From an uncultured Nocardioides sp. (GTDB lineage: Bacteria > Actinomycetota > Actinomycetes > Propionibacteriales > Nocardioidaceae), in the NCBI RefSeq assembly GCF_947489365.1, contig NZ_CANLDB010000005.1, forward strand, positions 62,001 to 126,000: a DNA stretch of 64,000 bases. The letters are read 5' to 3'. Positions 7,984 through 19,362 of this stretch are shown in pieces. Each line of letters opens with the position of its first letter. Positions within the stretch are counted from its first letter, which is position 1. Below the pieces are notes generated by a model. That model had not been told where the DNA came from, did not search any database, and worked only from the letters and a program-made list of their open reading frames with translations. Position numbers and translations under genes: made by a program.

Positions 7984-9683
7984 GTGACCGACCTCCTCGG
8001 TCGGGTCCCCACGCCGCTGCCCGAGCTCACCGGGCCCACCCCGTCGCGCGCACGGCGCCGGCGGGCCGCCGGGTCGGGCCGACCGGCCTGGTCGCTGCTC
8101 GTCGTCGTCCTCGGCGCGCTGGTCTGCTGCCCGGTCGTGGCGGTGACCGTCTGGGCGCTCACCCTCGGCGACGACCTCGCCCTGCCCGGCGGCGTCGGCG
8201 CGATGGTGCTGACCACCGTCGCCCTGCTCGTCGGGGTGGGTGTGGGGTGCGCCGTCCTCGGCACCGGCCTGGCCTGGCTGGTCACGGCGTACGACTTCCC
8301 CGGCCGGCGGGTGCTCGAGGTGCTGCTCGTGCTGCCGCTGGCGATGCCGGGCTACGTGCTCGGCTTCGTCTTCCTCTCCACCTTCGACTACCCCGGCCCG
8401 GTGCAGACCGGGCTGCGCGGCCTGCTCGGCGACGACCTGCCTGCGCTGCCGGTGCGCTCGCTCGCCGGGGCCGTGGTCGTGCTGGTCCTCACGCTCTACC
8501 CGTACGTCTACCTCGTCGTCCGCGCCGCCTTCCTCGAGCTCGCGCCCGCCGCCTGGGACGCCGCCCGCACCCTCGGCGCCTCGCGACGCCGCGCCTTCCG
8601 CAGCGTGCTGCTGCCGCTCGCCCGGCCGTCGTTGGTCGGCGGCCTCGCCCTGGTGATGATGGAGACGCTCACCGACTTCGCGACGGTGCAGTACTTCAAC
8701 GTCCGCACCGTCTCCGTCGGCGTCTACCTGACGTGGAAGGGCAGCTTCGACGTCGCCTCCGCGGTGTCGGTGGCCGTGCTGGTGCTGCTGCTCGCCGTCG
8801 CGGTGCTGGGGCTGGAGCGGACGCTGCGGGGCCGGGCCCGCTTCGCGCAGCGCGGGGGCGCCGGCCGCGGCCTGGAGCGCCGTCGGCTCACCGGGCGCCG
8901 CGCCGCCGCGGCCACCCTCGTCGCGGGCGCCGTCGTCACGGCCGGGTTCGGCCTGCCGGTGCTCCGGCTGCTCACCTGGGCGGTGGACGCCGCCCGGACG
9001 CCCGGCACCCTCACCGACGACCGGTTCTCCGAGCACCTCGCCAACAGCGCCACCCTCGCCGCGCTGGTCGCGGCGGTGTGCGTGCTCGTCGCCCTGGTGA
9101 TGTCCCACGCCCGGCGGCTCGGCGGCGGCCGGGTGGTCGGCACCGCGGCCCAGCTGACGATGGTCGGGTACGCCGTCCCCGGCGCGGTCATCGGCATCGG
9201 CGTCCTCGCCTCGTTCGACGCCGTCGACCGCTTGCTCGTGGCGCTCGGCGTCGACGGCGGCACCGGGCTGCTCGTCACCGGGTCCGTGCTCGGCGTCGTC
9301 GTCGCGTACGTCGTCCGCTTCACCGGGCCCGCCTACCAGGCGGTCGACGCCAGCTTCACCCGCGTGCCGACGTCCGTGACGGCCTCCGCGCAGGTCCTCG
9401 GCGCCGGGCCGGGCCGGCTGCTCGGCCGGGTCCACCTGCCCCTGGTGCGGTCGGGGGCGGCGGTGGCCGCCACCCTGGTGCTCGTGGACGCCGTGAAGGA
9501 GCTGCCGCTCGTGCTGCTGCTGCGCCCCTTCGGCTTCACCACCCTGTCGGTGTGGGTCTTCGAGCTGGCCTCGGAGAACTACTGGGAGCGGGCCGCGCTG
9601 CCCGCCCTGCTCATCGTGCTGCTCTCCGTGGTGCCCGTGGCGCTGCTGCTGCGCCACGGCCGCGCCCCGGGCCGGGAGGTCCG

Positions 9684-9687
<4 letters not shown>
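7984..9687 (+). CDS. Ferric iron ABC transporter permease, FbpB-like (two-domain)
   Basis: 567-residue permease made of two fused binding-protein-dependent transport domains, about twelve membrane helices in all. Two cytoplasmic EAA-type loops are visible: AWDAARTLGASRRRAFRSVL (about residue 190) and the second around TASAQVLGAGPGRLLGRVHL (about 465), the docking sites for the ATPase. This double-length form is the usual one for iron(III) importers of the Fbp/Sfu type. GTG start at 7984, 13 bp after the binding-protein stop; its stop overlaps the ATPase start (GTGA). Confidence 0.93.
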
Positions 9688-10772
<1,085 letters not shown>

Positions 10773-13314
10773 GCGGCACGACGACGGGACGCGACCGCGT
10801 CCGCGCCCCGCCGGGCGAGCGGCACGACGCGCTGCACCGCGGCCCACACCGCCACCCCGGCCGCGAGGGACAGCACCACCCCGAGCAGCGGGCGGTCGTC
10901 CTCGAAGTGCGGGTAGACCTGCCAGTGCACGAGGTAGACGTGCAGCGACGCCGCGGCCAGCAGGCCCACCACCCGTGACGCCGCCCGCGGGATCCGCACC
11001 CGCGGCACCCACACCAGCAGCAGCATCCCGACGCCGACCACCGCCTCCCGCGCCGGGTCGTCGAGGAACCCGGGCGTCGCGAGGCAGACCAGCGCCGTGA
11101 CGACGGCCCGGTGGCCCGTCGTCGTCGCCCGGGACGCCGCCCACCCGGCCAGGAACAGCCAGGCCAGCACGTGGGCGCGGTGGATCTCGTCGCCGCCGCG
11201 CAGGGACACGACGTCGTAGCGGGTGAGCAGCGCGACCACGGCCAGCGCGAGGGGCAGCCAGAACGGCCAGCGGCGCTCGAGGCGGTGGACGGCGGGCAGC
11301 GTCACCAGCGCCGTCACGCCCGCGACGAGCACCACCAGCGCCTCGAGGAACCACAGGTGCCAGGCGGGCTCGGCCCACTCCTCGGGCCCGAGCAGGCCGT
11401 TGAGGAGCAGCGCCGTCTGCCAGGGGTAGGCGGAGGCCAGCAGGGCGAAGCCCCCGACCCACAGCACCGTGGGCACGACCACCCGGGCCAGGCTCGCCAG
11501 CACCCGGCGCACGCGCTCGCGCCGGGAGGACCCCGCGAGCTGGAAGCGGGCCAGGTTGAAGCCGGCGAGACCGAGGAGCAGGTGCGCGCCGCCGGTGAGC
11601 ACGAACAGGTTGCCGTGGGTGCCGACCACGGCGACGATCGCGACCGCCCGCAGGACCAGGCCGGTCTCGACCGACGCCCCGCGGCGGCGCCGTACGGCGG
11701 GGCTCAGCCGGCGCAGCGGCGTGGTGTGCCAGTCGGCGGGCAGGTGGCCCAGCCGCTCCTCGAGGCGCAGAGAGACCTCGACGTACGACAGGGAGTCACC
11801 GCCCAGCGACACGAACGAGTCGTCCTCGGTGACGTCGTCGCGGTCCAGGAGCTCGGCGTAGAGCGCCACGAGGTCGGCCGTGGCCGTCCCGGCGCCCTCC
11901 GGGGCCGGCTCCTGGGCCGCGGTCGCGGCGGCCAGCGCCGCGACCGCCCGGTGGTCCGGCTTGCCCGACGGCAGCCGCGGGAGCGCGTCGACGGCGTGGA
12001 CGTCGAGCGCACCGGCCGGCACCTCGGTGCGGCGGGCCAGGAGCGCGCGCACCCGCTCGGCGGCGCCCGGCCCTCCCGTGACGGCCACGACCACGCGATC
12101 ACCCTCGGCAGCGCACCAGGCCTCGAGCCCGGCGTCGGCGCAGAGGTGCTCCAGCCGGTCCAGGTCGACCCGCAGCCCGAGGACCTTCACGGAGCGCGAC
12201 GCCCGCCCGACGACCTCGACCAGGCCGTCGTCGGTGAACCGCGCGAGGTCCCCGGTCCGCAGCTCGGTGACGACGCGGCCGCGGGCCAGGTCGGCCGGCG
12301 AGTCGGCGTACCCGAGCATCACGTTGGGGCCCGCGTAGACGAGCTCGCCGATCTCGGCGCCTGCCGGCTCGATCCGCAGCGTGCCGCCGGGCACGGCGCG
12401 GCCGACGGCGTGCGGGGCCGCCGCCGCCAGCTCGGGCGGCAGGTAGGCCATCCGGGCGGTGGCCTCGGTCTGCCCGTACATCACGACCAGGTCGAAGCCG
12501 CGACGCTGCCCCAGCTCCGCGAGGGCCCGCACCTTCTCGGCGGCCAGCTTGCCGCCGGCCTGCGTGAGCAGGCGCAGGGACGGCAGCGCGGTCACGGCCC
12601 CCTCCCCGCCCCGGCCGAAGCCGAGGCGGTCGAGCAGCTCGAAGGTGTGCGGCACCCCGGCCAGGGACGTCACCCGGTGCATCCGGCAGAGGTCCCAGAA
12701 GCAGCGGTCGACCACCGACAGGGACGTCAGCACCACCGAGGCGCCCCGGAGCAGGTGGGAGTGCAGGACCGACAGGCCGTAGCAGTAGTGCAGCGGCAGC
12801 GAGGTGACGGCGACGTCGCGCGGCTGCAGGTCGAGGTAGGTGGCGATCGACTCGGCGTTCGCCTGCACGTTCTCGGCGCTCAACCGCACCAGGCGCGGGG
12901 ACCCGGTGCTGCCCGAGGTCGACAGGAGCAGCGCGAGGTCGGGGTGGAGGCGGTGGGCCGTCCCGGGTCTGCGCTGCCGGGCCTCGCCGTCCCTGACCAC
13001 CACGTCGGGGTCGTAGGTCGCCACGAGCTCGCGGTCGTCACCGGCCGGGTCGGTCAGCAGCACGGGGTGGCCGCCGGCGAGGCAGGCGAGGTACTGCACC
13101 ACGCTGCCGAGGTCGTTGCCCACGGCCAGGAGGACCAGCCGCCGCTCGGGCCCCAGGCGCTCGCCCGCCCGGTCGACCAGCCGCGCCAGCTCGTCGTAGG
13201 AGACGACGCCCTCGGAGGTGCGCAGCGCGACGCGGTCACCGAAGCCGTGCAGGGCCCGCGCCAGGGGCACGCCCGTCACGGGCCGGAGGGGGCTGAGGGT
13301 CACGAGGAGGATGG

Positions 13315-13333
13315 TAAGGGAAGGCTAACCTGG
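13315..13333 (-). promoter_or_regulatory. DtxR/IdeR-like iron box upstream of the adenylation fusion gene
   Basis: The 19-mer at 13315-13333 contains AGGCTAACCT, identical to ten consecutive positions of the DtxR/IdeR consensus, and matches 14 of 19 overall by hand alignment. It ends 12 bp upstream of the GTG start of the fusion gene (transcribed leftward) and 77 bp upstream of the GH16 gene (rightward), so it could control either, but proximity favours the fusion gene. Confidence 0.6.
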
Positions 13334-13409
13334 GCGGCCGATCGCTCGTCCGTGCCCGTCCCCGGTCAGGATGGGAGGAACGCAGGATCCGGCGTCTACC
13401 CTCGTCGCC

Positions 13410-14306
13410 ATGTCCCTGCGCCCGGCTCGCACGGCGGTCCTGGCGCTGCTCCTGGCCTCGACCCTCGCCGCCTCCCTGTCAGCGGCCCCGGCCGTCGCCG
13501 AGGGACCGACCGACCGGGGCGAGACGCCGTTCTGGTCCGAGGAGTTCGACGGCCCGGCCGGCACCCAGGTCGACCCCGCGGTCTGGACGACGAAGGTCGG
13601 CAACCGCGAGACGCAGGGTTGGTACAACAACGAGCTGCAGTACTACACGAGCTACGCCGGCAACTCGGCGTACAACGGCAGCGGCTCGCTCGACCTCACC
13701 GCCCGGCGCGCGGTGCGCAGCTCGCGGCACCCCTGCTGGCCGTCGGGGTTCTGCGACTACACCTCCGCCCGCCTCACCACCGAGGGCACGGTCGCGCTCG
13801 GGTGGGGCCGGGTCGACGTCCGAGCCAAGCTGCCCACCGGCCGCGGCCTGCTGCCGGCGATCTGGATGCTCGGCGAGACCGACGAGATCTGGCCCGCGCA
13901 GGGCGAGATCGACATCGCGGAGGTCGTGGGGCACGAGCCGCGGACGGCGTACGGGACGGCCCACGGGCCCGGCTACTCCGGCCCGGACGGCATCGGCCAC
14001 TCCACCGACCTCGGGGCGGCGGCGAGCAGCGGCTACCACGTGTTCTCGGTGGTGAAGGAGCCGTACAAGATCCACTGGCTCGTCGACGACGTCCCGGTCT
14101 ACACGCTCACGCCCGAGATGCTGCCGCCCGGCAGCCGGTGGGTCTACGAGCAGGGGATGCACCTGCTGCTCAACGTCGCGGTCGGCGGCGACTGGCCGGG
14201 CTCCCCGACGCGGACGACGAAGTTCCCGGCGACCATGAGCGTCGACTACGTGCGGATGTACGGCACCGGCTGGGTCGACGGGCAGATGGTGCACTCGCCG
14301 TCGTGA
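13410..14306 (+). CDS. Secreted glycoside hydrolase family 16 (beta-glucanase/laminarinase-like)
   Basis: 298 residues with a Sec signal peptide (basic MSLRPARTAV, hydrophobic core, cleavage probably after APAVAE). The mature enzyme has the GH16 active-site motif GEIDIAEVVG, the two Glu being nucleophile and acid/base, and flanking aromatic motifs WSEEFDG, ELQYYT, PAIWML and LNVAVGGDWPG typical of laminarinase-type members cutting beta-1,3(4)-glucans outside the cell. ATG at 13410 chosen because it directly precedes the signal sequence; an in-frame ATG at 13371 would add a non-signal leader. Stands alone, divergent from the adenylation fusion. Confidence 0.92.
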   Translation: MSLRPARTAVLALLLASTLAASLSAAPAVAEGPTDRGETPFWSEEFDGPAGTQVDPAVWTTKVGNRETQGWYNNELQYYTSYAGNSAYNGSGSLDLTARRAVRSSRHPCWPSGFCDYTSARLTTEGTVALGWGRVDVRAKLPTGRGLLPAIWMLGETDEIWPAQGEIDIAEVVGHEPRTAYGTAHGPGYSGPDGIGHSTDLGAAASSGYHVFSVVKEPYKIHWLVDDVPVYTLTPEMLPPGSRWVYEQGMHLLLNVAVGGDWPGSPTRTTKFPATMSVDYVRMYGTGWVDGQMVHSPS

Positions 14307-14474
14307 GGCGCGAGCCGTCCTGTCAGGGAGAACGGGAGAAAGGCCCGATATCGGCCCGGTACCGGCGCGATCCGCTCCTTGGTCCCGTTCGCCGCCACGA
14401 AGGAACGGCGACCATGAGTGCCCTCTCATCCGCCGCTCACCATCGCCTCATCGCCACCCGTGAGCGTGTGCGCC

Positions 14475-15572
14475 ATGGACACCACGACCCCCCTCGCCCC
14501 CCAGCGCCTCCGCGGAGTGAAGGCCTCCTACACGACCCGCTACGTCGCCGCCGCCGTCGAGGCCAGCGCCGACGGCTACCACCTGCTGAGCGGTCCGGAC
14601 GTCGTCCCGGCCGCCGGTGACGTCGTCGTCGCCCGCGTCACCGAGATCGGCAAGCACACCCGCCTCGAGAGCCCCGTGTCGCGGCGGCAGCTGCTGTTCC
14701 CCGGCGACGAGATCCTCCTGGCCTACGGCCCGCGCTACGCCCCCGACCAGTTCCTCGCCGAGGTCCCCTCCGACCTCGGGCCCTGCGACCTCGTGGCCGC
14801 CGGCGGCCTCGCCGGCACCGTGATCGAGCAGCACGCCTCCATCGACTGCCCCACCCGCATCGAGCCGCTCGGCCTGCTCGCCGACGCCCGCGGCGTGGTC
14901 ACCCTCGCCGACCACGCGCCGTACTCGCCCGACGCTCCGCGCGCGACGGTGGCGAAGGAGCCGCTGGTCGTCGGCGTCCTCGGGACGTCGATGAACTCCG
15001 GCAAGTCCACCGTGCTCGCCTCGCTCGTCAACGGCCTGACCCGGTCCGGCCTCGTCGTCTCCGCCGGCAAGGCCACCGGCACCGGCGCGGGCAACGACGC
15101 GAACGTCTTCCGCGACGCCGGGGCGCTGCGCGTCCTGGACTTCACCGACTTCGGCCACGCCAGCACCTACCGGCTCGACCTCGACGAGGTGACGGCGACC
15201 TGGACCGCGCTCGTCGACCAGCTCGCGCTCGACGGACCCGACGTCGTCGTGGTCGAGGTCGCCGACGGGCTCTACCAGGGCGAGACCGCGCAGCTGCTCG
15301 CCGACCCGGCGTACGCCGGCCGCGTGGACGCCGTCGTCTTCGCCGCGCAGGACGCGCTCGGGGCCGCCGCCGGCGTACGCCGCCTGCGCGAGCTGGACCT
15401 GCCCGTGGTGGCCGCGTCCGGCGTGGTGACCGCCAGCCCGCTCGCCGCCGGGGAGGCGCACGCCGCCCTCGCGGGGACCGGGGTGCCGGTCGTGGACACC
15501 TACGACCTCTGCCTCCCCGGTGTCGGCCTCGACCTGATCGGCCACGCGGGGCTCGAGGTCGGGGCGGCCTGA
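14475..15572 (+). CDS. SIMIBI-type P-loop NTPase, function unknown
   Basis: 365 residues. The first about 165 are a beta-rich domain without a match I recognise; the second half opens with GVLGTSMNSGKST (about 170-185), a deviant Walker A, followed by AGKATGTGAGNDANVFRD and DVVVVEVADGLYQGET, a layout like MobB/BioD-type enzymes or the DUF1611 group. ATG at 14475 is the start closest to the conserved N terminus; an upstream in-frame ATG at 14418... GCC-flanked lacks a ribosome site. Its stop overlaps the start of the ABC-exporter-like gene (TGATG), so the two are translationally coupled. Since the partner lacks its own ATP site, this protein could supply nucleotide hydrolysis; that is inference. 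Confidence 0.7.
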   Translation: MDTTTPLAPQRLRGVKASYTTRYVAAAVEASADGYHLLSGPDVVPAAGDVVVARVTEIGKHTRLESPVSRRQLLFPGDEILLAYGPRYAPDQFLAEVPSDLGPCDLVAAGGLAGTVIEQHASIDCPTRIEPLGLLADARGVVTLADHAPYSPDAPRATVAKEPLVVGVLGTSMNSGKSTVLASLVNGLTRSGLVVSAGKATGTGAGNDANVFRDAGALRVLDFTDFGHASTYRLDLDEVTATWTALVDQLALDGPDVVVVEVADGLYQGETAQLLADPAYAGRVDAVVFAAQDALGAAAGVRRLRELDLPVVAASGVVTASPLAAGEAHAALAGTGVPVVDTYDLCLPGVGLDLIGHAGLEVGAA

Positions 15573-17098
15573 TGCCCCCCGTCCTCGCCGGGAGCCGCCG
15601 CGCTCTGGTGGCGTGGCTCGTCGTGGTCTCGGTAGCGCAGAGCGCGGCGACGATGGGGCTCGCGCTGCTGGTCGGGCGGCTGGTCTCCGGGGGTGTCGTC
15701 ACCACGACCGTCGGGCTGCTGCTGGGCGCGGTGGCCGCGACCGCGACGACGACGTACGGCGTGCGGGTGGTCGCGGAGCGGCTGGGGCAGGACTACGTCC
15801 ACGAGCTGCGCGGCCGGCTCGTCGGCTCCGCGCTGTCCGCGCGGCGAGGGCCGTCGCTCGGCATCACGCTGGCCCGGACGACGAACGACCTCACCGCCAT
15901 CCGCGGCTGGGTCGCGCAGGGGGTGCCGCCGCTGGTCGCGGCGGTCCCGCTGGTCGTCGGCGCCCTGGCGGTGCTGGCCTGGCTGGACCCCGTCGTGGCC
16001 GTCGCTGCGGCGACCCCGCTGGTGATGATGGGGACGGCGGCCTCGGTGCTGATGCCGCTCGCGTTCGAGCGGGCGCGACGCCTGCGGCGGATCCGCGGGC
16101 GCCTCGCCTCCCGGCTGACCGACACGCTGCAGGGGCGGGAGGGCATCCTCGCCGCGGGCGGGGAGGACCGGGAGCGGCGCCGCCTCGCCGACGACAGCCG
16201 CCAGGTCGCGGGCGCCGCCGTCGCGCGGGCCCGGACGGCCGGGGCACTGCAGGCCGCGGCCGCCGCCACGGCGGCGTCGATCGCGGTGCTCGTCGTGGTC
16301 GCGGGGCTGGGGATGGACCTCACCCCCGGCCAGCTCGCCACCGCGCTCACCGTGACCGCCGCCCTGGCCACCCCGCTCACCGAGACGGGCCGGATCGCGG
16401 AGCTGCGGCAGAACTACCGCGCCGCGCGGCGCATCCTGGCTCCACTGGTCGCCGTCCAGCCGGTTACGAGGCCGGCGCCGCCGACGAGGGTCGACGACAG
16501 CGACGCGCTCGTCGAGGTCGAGAGCCTCCTCCGGGCCCGGGCGGGCGACCGCATCCGGTTGGTGTCCTCGGACCCGGAGACGGCCTCCCGTGTCCTGAGG
16601 GACCTGGCGTCGCCCGACCCCGGCCGCCGGGTCGTGGTCGACGGCTGGCCCCTGGCGGAGCTCCCCGCCCAGCGGCGCCGGGAGCTCGTCGGTCTCGCCG
16701 CCGCCGGGCAACCCCTGGAGCGCGGGACCGTGTCGCGCGCCGTCCGCTACCGACGCCCCGACACCCACGCGGGCGCCGCCACGGCGGTCCTCGACCGCGT
16801 CGGCCTCAGCGCCACCGTCGCCGGCCTCGACCGCGGGGAGCGCACGGAGCTGCGCCGCGGCGGTGAGCCGCTGTCGTCCGCCGACCGGGCCCGGCTCCGG
16901 CTGGCGCGCGCCTGCCTGGGCGACCCGCCGCTCCTGCTGCTCGACCGCATCGACGGCGACCTGGACGCCGCCGGGCGCGCCTGCCTGCGCGACGTGGTCG
17001 ACGCGCACCCCGGCGTCGTGGTCTTCACCTCCGACGTGCCCGACGCGGTCGCCACGACCTGGCGCGGCGTGGCCGCCGACGCTGTCGGAGCACCGTGA
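15572..17098 (+). CDS. ABC-exporter-like protein with degenerate ATPase domain
   Basis: 508 residues: an exporter-type membrane domain of about six helices (residues 10-285) followed by a nucleotide-binding-domain fold whose motifs have all decayed. Where Walker A should be stands LVSSDPETASRVL with no Gly-Lys-Ser/Thr; the signature position reads LSSADRARLRLARACL; Walker B reads LLLLDRIDGDLD with Arg in place of the catalytic Glu; the H-loop position is FTSDVPDAV with no His. Overall order and spacing still follow an ABC ATPase. No frameshift or stop is present, so the gene appears kept as a pseudo-ATPase. Coupled by overlap to the P-loop NTPase upstream. Confidence 0.78.
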   Translation: MPPVLAGSRRALVAWLVVVSVAQSAATMGLALLVGRLVSGGVVTTTVGLLLGAVAATATTTYGVRVVAERLGQDYVHELRGRLVGSALSARRGPSLGITLARTTNDLTAIRGWVAQGVPPLVAAVPLVVGALAVLAWLDPVVAVAAATPLVMMGTAASVLMPLAFERARRLRRIRGRLASRLTDTLQGREGILAAGGEDRERRRLADDSRQVAGAAVARARTAGALQAAAAATAASIAVLVVVAGLGMDLTPGQLATALTVTAALATPLTETGRIAELRQNYRAARRILAPLVAVQPVTRPAPPTRVDDSDALVEVESLLRARAGDRIRLVSSDPETASRVLRDLASPDPGRRVVVDGWPLAELPAQRRRELVGLAAAGQPLERGTVSRAVRYRRPDTHAGAATAVLDRVGLSATVAGLDRGERTELRRGGEPLSSADRARLRLARACLGDPPLLLLDRIDGDLDAAGRACLRDVVDAHPGVVVFTSDVPDAVATTWRGVAADAVGAP

Positions 17099-17110
17099 CA
17101 GCCTGAGCCC

Positions 17111-17788
17111 ATGGACGCCCCCGAGCTGCTGGTCCTCGACGTCAACGAGACGCTGTCCGACGTGACCGCGCTCGGCGCCCGCTTCACCGACGTGGGCGCC
17201 CCGACCGCGCTGGCGGTGCCGTGGTTCACCGGCGTGCTCCGCGACGGGTTCGTGCTGACCATCCTCGGCGGGTCCCGGCCGTTCGCCGAGGTCGCCACCG
17301 ACGGGCTGCGGACGGTCCTCTCGGCCCAGTCGGACCTCGACCGTCCGCTCGACGACGCCGTCGCCCACGTGCTGGCCGGGTTCTCCGAGCTGCCCGTGCA
17401 CGCCGACGTCGCAACCGGGCTGCCACGGCTCGCTGCGGGCGGCGTCCGCATGATCACGCTCTCCAACGGCTCCACGTCCGTCGCCGACTCGATCCTCACG
17501 AAGGCCGGGTTGCGGGACACCGTCGAGGACGTGCTGTCCGTCGAGGACGCCGGCGCCTGGAAGCCCGAGCCGCGTGCCTACGCGTACGGCGTCCGGAGGG
17601 CGCAGGTCTCCGAGCGCGCCGCGATGATGGTCGCCTGCCACCCCTGGGACCTCGCCGGCGCCGACGCGGCCGGCTACCGGACGGCGTACGTCGACCGCAC
17701 CGGCGCGCCGTGGCCGTCGGTGTTCCCCGAGCCCGACCTCGTGGTGTCCGGGTTCGACGAGCTGGCGGACGTCCTGCTCCAGGGGTAG
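17111..17788 (+). CDS. Haloacid dehalogenase, type II-like (HAD superfamily)
   Basis: 225-residue soluble hydrolase. Motif I LDVNETLSD supplies the nucleophile Asp (residue 10), motif II TLSNGS (about 120), and motif III KPEPRAYAYG (about 155). The DVNETL form, with Asn rather than a second Asp after the nucleophile, is typical of (S)-2-haloacid dehalogenases rather than phosphatases. Later CHPWDLAGADAAGYRTAYVDR matches the motif IV/substrate loop of that group. Starts 13 bp after the exporter-like gene and may be co-transcribed, though no functional link is evident. Substrate unproven; many actinobacterial members act on unknown small molecules. Confidence 0.88.
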   Translation: MDAPELLVLDVNETLSDVTALGARFTDVGAPTALAVPWFTGVLRDGFVLTILGGSRPFAEVATDGLRTVLSAQSDLDRPLDDAVAHVLAGFSELPVHADVATGLPRLAAGGVRMITLSNGSTSVADSILTKAGLRDTVEDVLSVEDAGAWKPEPRAYAYGVRRAQVSERAAMMVACHPWDLAGADAAGYRTAYVDRTGAPWPSVFPEPDLVVSGFDELADVLLQG

Positions 17789-17847
17789 AGGGAACCGGAA
17801 CGGCACGCCGCGCGTCGAACCCGCGGAAGGCGGACGATGGGGGGTTC

Positions 17848-18825
17848 GTGACCGAGCAGGACAGCACGCAGCTCACGGGGTGGGACCGGGTCGTCCGGCG
17901 CCTGCAGGACGCACGCCACACCGCAGGCGACCCGTCGTACGCCGACATCGCGCAGCGGGTCGTGCGGCTGCGCGTCGACCGCGGTGAGAGCGAGGACGCC
18001 GCCCGCCTGGCCCGGTCGACGGTCTACGACTGCTTCCGGACGGGGCGGGCGCGTCTCAACGTGCCCCTGGTCCGCGACATCGGCGAGACCCTCGACGTGC
18101 CTCCCGCCGAGATCGACCGGTGGGTCGCCGAGCGCGACCTCCCCATCGACCCGCCGCCTGCGCCGGAGCCCCCGGTCGTCGAGGAGCCCGCGCCCGCCGG
18201 GGAGCCGGCGCCCGTCCCGGTCGTCCCGCCCGTCACCGCGGCCCTCGCCGCGCTCATCATGGTCGGGAGCGTCCTGCTGAACCTCGCCGGCGTCCAGCTG
18301 CAGGTCGCGCTGGGCCTGCCGGTCCACCTGGACATGGTCGGCACCGCCGTCGCGGCCATCGCCCTCGGCCCGTGGCGCGGCGCGGCGGTCGGCGTGGCCA
18401 CCAACGCGCTCGCCGTGGCGTTCTTCGGGTGGGTGAGCCTGCCGTTCGCGCTGGTCAACGTGGTGGGCGCGCTGCTGTGGGGGTACGGCGTCCGCCGGTG
18501 GGGCCTCGGCCGCACCCTGCCGCGCTTCCTCGGGCTGAACGTCCTCGCCGGCGTCGGGTGCTCGCTCGTCGCCCTCGTGCTGATCGCCGTGGTGTTCGGG
18601 CCGGAGCCCGCCGCGAGCGGCTCGGAGCTGCTCGGCGGGCTGCTCGTCGGCACCCCCGCCTGGGTCGCGCTGGTCGTGTCCAACCTCGTCACGTCGGTCG
18701 GCGACAAGGTCCTCAGCGGGTTCGTCGCCCTCGCCGTGGTCGGGCTGCTGCCCGTCGCGGTCCGCGCCGGGCTCGGGTCTCGGCTGGTCGGCACGTCACC
18801 CGCGGAACCGCAGCGGGTGGGCTGA
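17848..18825 (+). CDS. HTH domain fused to ECF-S-like membrane domain
   Basis: 325 residues. Residues 1-95 form a helix-turn-helix-like domain (YADIAQRVVRLR ... ARLARSTVYDCFRTGRARLN, then DIGETLDVPPAEIDRWV) of the kind seen in small actinobacterial regulators. A Pro/Glu/Ala-rich linker (about 98-128) leads to about six membrane helices. The first reads ALAALIMVGSVLLNLAGV, followed by LDMVGTAVAAIALGPWRGA and FGWVSLPFALVNVVGALLWG, which resemble substrate-binding S components of ECF vitamin transporters. No ECF A, A' or T subunits are nearby. GTG start at 17848; no in-frame ATG precedes conservation. A membrane-tethered, ligand-sensing regulator is plausible but inferred. Confidence 0.72.
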   Translation: MTEQDSTQLTGWDRVVRRLQDARHTAGDPSYADIAQRVVRLRVDRGESEDAARLARSTVYDCFRTGRARLNVPLVRDIGETLDVPPAEIDRWVAERDLPIDPPPAPEPPVVEEPAPAGEPAPVPVVPPVTAALAALIMVGSVLLNLAGVQLQVALGLPVHLDMVGTAVAAIALGPWRGAAVGVATNALAVAFFGWVSLPFALVNVVGALLWGYGVRRWGLGRTLPRFLGLNVLAGVGCSLVALVLIAVVFGPEPAASGSELLGGLLVGTPAWVALVVSNLVTSVGDKVLSGFVALAVVGLLPVAVRAGLGSRLVGTSPAEPQRVG

Positions 18826-18837
18826 CGTCCGAGAGCC

Positions 18838-19362
18838 GTGACCGCCCGACGCCGTACGACGGCCCTCCTCGCGCTCCCGGCCCTGCTGCTGCCGCTCGCC
18901 GGCTGTGGCGCCGACCTGGCCGACCGTGACCCGGACGCGACGCTGGTCGACCTGGCGTTCACCGACAGCTCGGTGCCGCCGGAGTACCACCGCTCGTGGG
19001 AGCTGCTGGTCGACTCCGAGGCCACCGTCTCCACGGTCACCGACTACGAGGAGGTCCTCGACGAGGGCTCCGCTGAGACCGACCCGCAGGCGTGGCAGGA
19101 GTTCCTGGACGCCCTCCCCGACCTGGTCGACGACGCCGACGGCGCGGGCGACGACCCGGACGACTGCGCGGGCGGGACCACCCTCACCATCGTGGTGCAC
19201 GACGCCGAGCCGGGCGAGGTGGACCGCGGCGCCGCCGACGAGGTCAGCGAGACCACCGTCGGCAGCTGCGCGGGCGGCGAGGAGATCGACGCGGTGCTGC
19301 GCGCGGTGACCCCGCTGGCCGAGCCGACCGGGCTGCCGCGGGAGGCACGTACCTGGCCGTGA
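18838..19362 (+). CDS. Putative acidic lipoprotein, unknown function
   Basis: 174-residue predicted lipoprotein: basic MTARRRTT, hydrophobic core, lipobox LAGC at about residue 20-23. The mature part is very acidic, with two Cys (DDCAGG and GSCAGG) that could form a disulfide, and no domain I recognise. GTG start 12 bp after the HTH/membrane fusion stop, so probably co-transcribed with it; it might be an extracellular partner of that protein, but this rests on adjacency alone. Confidence 0.7.
   Translation: MTARRRTTALLALPALLLPLAGCGADLADRDPDATLVDLAFTDSSVPPEYHRSWELLVDSEATVSTVTDYEEVLDEGSAETDPQAWQEFLDALPDLVDDADGAGDDPDDCAGGTTLTIVVHDAEPGEVDRGAADEVSETTVGSCAGGEEIDAVLRAVTPLAEPTGLPREARTWP

Noticed and set aside
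14307..14474. Terminator or regulatory RNA between the GH16 and P-loop genes
   Set aside because: Only short, imperfect dyads (such as CGATATCG) are present; nothing beyond chance.
11111..14620. A 1169-residue rightward open frame
   Set aside because: Antisense to the adenylation fusion and off-frame with the GH16 gene; low-complexity Arg/Gly/His translation.
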